This document shows, piece by piece, positions 61,617 to 64,000 of a stretch of DNA of 64,000 nt. The DNA is from Siniperca chuatsi (taxonomy: Eukaryota; Chordata; Actinopteri; Centrarchiformes; Sinipercidae): NCBI RefSeq assembly GCF_020085105.1, contig NC_058064.1, positions 17,863,823-17,927,822 on the forward strand. The letters are read 5' to 3'. The translations under genes were made by a program, and so were the position numbers. The stretch's first letter is position 1, and each line of letters opens with the position of its first letter. The notes under the pieces were generated by a model. The model searched no databases and was not told the origin of the DNA. It was given only the letters and a program-made list of their open reading frames with translations.

Positions 61617-61880
61617 GGTGGTGGTGGTGGTGGTGGTGGCTACTGGTATTACTGTCCAATGGAAAAACATCACAATAGAGATCTTAAAGAATCTGTGAGC
61701 ACAAAAGCTCTATTAGAAGAAATGATAGAGATGAATATTCCGCGGTCTGTTTTGAATGATTTTAAGCCTGATATCCCTGCAACAAAGTTTTGTGGAACTG
61801 AAAAGATAAGAACTCCACAACAAAGTGGTGATCTGCTTTACTCAACAGAAGGAAGATTTATTGATTTTTTTTCGTTTTAA
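61617..61880 (+). CDS. Unidentified open frame behind a splice acceptor
   Basis: A possible acceptor (ACTTTCTTAG, AG at 61615-61616) opens directly into a GGT run. The run is in frame with a polypeptide of 87 residues: eight glycines, then YWYYCP, then a methionine at 61659 and 73 residues to a TAA. The middle part, LLEEMIEMNIPRSVLNDFKP, then PATKFCGTEKIRTPQQ, looks compositionally like real protein. I do not recognise the family. It could be a terminal exon of an unmapped gene, a decayed transposon gene, or chance. No partner exon was found upstream. Confidence 0.25.
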   Translation, partial: GGGGGGGGYWYYCPMEKHHNRDLKESVSTKALLEEMIEMNIPRSVLNDFKPDIPATKFCGTEKIRTPQQSGDLLYSTEGRFIDFFSF

Positions 61881-63914
61881 TTGAATGAGGGGATTCCTTG
61901 GCATAATGTGTTTTAGGGCGAGAGTATCATAATAAATGTAATCTAAGCAATACTCATTTTAATTATTTGGTAATAGATGTTTTTGATTTCCATCTTAAAT
62001 GGGATATATCTTAAATGTCAGTTTTTATGCAGATTCTTTTCAAATACATTGAATATCCCATTTTAAGATTGCTGTTATTAGTGAATGTTGTTACTTTATT
62101 GAATATATGTTTCTGAAATCCTGAATTTTGTTTTCATTCAGATCTTGAATTGTTACCAATCAGTGAATTCAGGGGTACGTTCAATCTGAAAACGGTTTGC
62201 ACTGTTTGGCTACAGTTTCCGGGTTGAACAACTTGTTTCCTCGAAACGATGTGCAACAGTTTGAGGCATGTTCTCTCTTGTTTGGTGGGTGTGTTATGGA
62301 GGTATCATTGGAGCAAAACAACTGAGCACCCGTGACAGTGGAATTTGTAGTTGTAGAAAATAGTCACACATGTGTATCAGTAAATTTGAAGAGAAAAACG
62401 CTTTAGGAGTTGCAAACTTGTAGATTTTTTTTTTCTTTCCCACAAACACAACAGTTACACCTTCTCAAATTCTTAATTTTCAGGTGCACATATTCTTTGC
62501 TACGAATCACAAATCAAGAAACTCATACACTAACATTTTTTCTACAGTTGCTGCATGCTGAATATGGTGCAAAACACATCCACACACTCGTTTTAAAACA
62601 ATGTGAAGTCATGGACAAAATCACATCTGCAAATCAGTATGTGAATTCATTCACACCTGTACAATATTTTCTCACAGATAATTTTTTTTCTTGGATATTT
62701 TTCTAGTCAATAGCTAGGCCAACAGCTGTTTGAATCTGCTGCTACGAGTCTCAAATGCTGTTTTTATCGCTCACAAATGACAATTCTGCGTGAAATGTGG
62801 AGCAAAACTGATTTGTGTACCTGCAGAGCCAGGGGCAGGCACTGTTCAGAGATCACAGAACTCACTGTGACGCACTTGTTTGTATCACATTTCCTTGTTT
62901 AACGCAGCCCTTTATCATTTTTATCACTTGATTATAATATTTTATGAGAATAACAATCTTGGTTAAAAATGTATGGAACTCCTGTTTGCACCCAAATAGG
63001 CCTCAGGGTAAAAATGCTGAAAATACTCAGAGGCTCAGGGGTTTAAACATTCCTTTGTATACATAACCGCATTTACAGATTAAGTCAGATTCAAGAGAAC
63101 GGTATTTTAATGAAAGATTAACTTTTGGCCAAGGGTTTTAACCTATGGTTTTAACCCTTCTGACCACTGAATGTCATTATTAAAGTGTGTACTGAATCCA
63201 TGCTGTTAGTAAATGCTACTGTTTGTGGAATAGAGAATGCACCATGCATACCATTAACAAACTTTTTCATATTCAAGCAAAAGTCACCCCTTGTAAATTT
63301 AAAAGAAGAGCTTTCCCACTAAAAATACATTACATCATGAAGCCAACCATCTGATAACATTTGAAAGCGCCGATGAGACGGCAGTTTGAGAGTATCTAGC
63401 TTCCTTTAGTGTACAGCCACGCTCAACAAATGCCACCAGTGCGTTTCACATTTTGGATAGTCAGAATTCCCAAGTTCATCACCAGAGGTGTGTTTCATGA
63501 AGCAAGTTTTTCACTATTTAAGCCTTAAGTCTTATTTCAATGAATCAAGCTTATCTTGAGTACATTTTGTTTCAATGTAGGTTTAAATAAGTCTGAACAA
63601 AGTTCCCATTTAAACATACTACTCCAGACTAACATGGTCCTGGTCAGGATAGTTTTTAGGCTCAACTTCATTTTAGTTTTTAATCCACAGTTCCTCTTTA
63701 TTGGCTGGTTAATATACTCTGATGACAGCAAACTGTGCAGATAATTAAGTTTGTTCATCTATGTTTTAAGGCAAGTAAAATAGAAACAAACTGTTCTCTG
63801 TAGTTACAGAGTAAATTAGATATATATGTGGAGGTAGTTCCCCGTTACATTAGTTACAGGGTATGCAGGCTGTAATCTAAAGCACTGTCAGCTCTACCCG
63901 CTCACATGCTTTGA
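61881..63914. other. Intergenic stretch, nothing recognised
   Basis: AT-rich and without an identifiable gene. A piece near 63485-63780 (GTTTCATGAAGCAAGTTTTT and onward) recalls a fish MITE, but its ends could not be fixed. Confidence 0.45.
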
Positions 63915-64000
63915 TGACTGGCAGGGATGGGACGTGAACCTTGGTCTCCCGCATGAAGGAGCTGAGCTCTATCCTTGAGGCCTGTTTGTGTTGTCGTATG
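63915..64000 (-). mobile_element. Possible tRNA-derived SINE, cut by window end
   Basis: On the minus strand GATAGAGCTCAGCTCCTTCA, then GCGGGAGACCAAGGTTCACG and TCCC, resembles the anticodon-to-B-box part of a tRNA-like SINE head. The 5' part lies at or beyond the window edge. Confidence 0.4.

Noticed and set aside
1..64000. CRISPR arrays, operons, prophage or bacterial defence systems
   Set aside because: The window is clearly animal nuclear DNA. The regular repeats seen are microsatellites, minisatellites and transposons, not spacer arrays.

Overview
This window is from a bony fish, most likely a percomorph teleost. It has interrupted genes with GT-AG introns, abundant CA repeats, tRNA-derived SINEs, LINE fragments and many short inverted-repeat DNA transposons. 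I recognise three genes from their conserved protein sequence: the 3' end of arid2 (plus strand), all of scaf11 (plus strand), and all of slc38a2 (minus strand). The same three genes are neighbours on human chromosome 12q, so this is a conserved vertebrate block.

Layout: 1-2612 is arid2 intron. 2613-4796 holds the last six coding exons of arid2, including two C2H2 fingers, followed by its 3' UTR. 6.3-9.4 kb is intergenic and repeat-bearing. scaf11 begins with a noncoding exon ending at 9575, has its start codon at 12876 and its stop at 22684-22686, and its 3' UTR ends near 23400. 23.4-31.2 kb is a transposon-rich spacer. It contains a decayed L1-type LINE broken by a hAT-like element that itself carries another insertion, plus a separate TTAA-flanked MITE. 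It also contains two copies of one flanking sequence about 5 kb apart. slc38a2 runs leftward from a TATA promoter near 43640 to a stop at 32947. 44-64 kb has no gene I can identify: it holds an L2/Rex1-type LINE remnant, a minisatellite-bearing DNA transposon, a 0.7 kb TAC-triplet array, long CA arrays, SINEs and MITEs.

The genes do not form a pathway. ARID2 is a subunit of the PBAF chromatin remodeler, SCAF11 is an RS-rich splicing factor with a RING finger, and SLC38A2 is the SNAT2 sodium-coupled amino acid transporter. No new molecular system is evident. The points most worth following are: a perfect amino-acid-response (CEBP-ATF) motif just upstream of the slc38a2 TATA box; a predicted slc38a2 leader of about 320 nt with no ATG; the nested transposon series; an unidentified open frame behind a splice acceptor near 61.6 kb; and the lack of an SLC38A1-like gene where human has one.

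Exon boundaries come from reading frame continuity, splice-site dinucleotides and remembered similarity to the human proteins. No alignment, transcript or repeat library was available.
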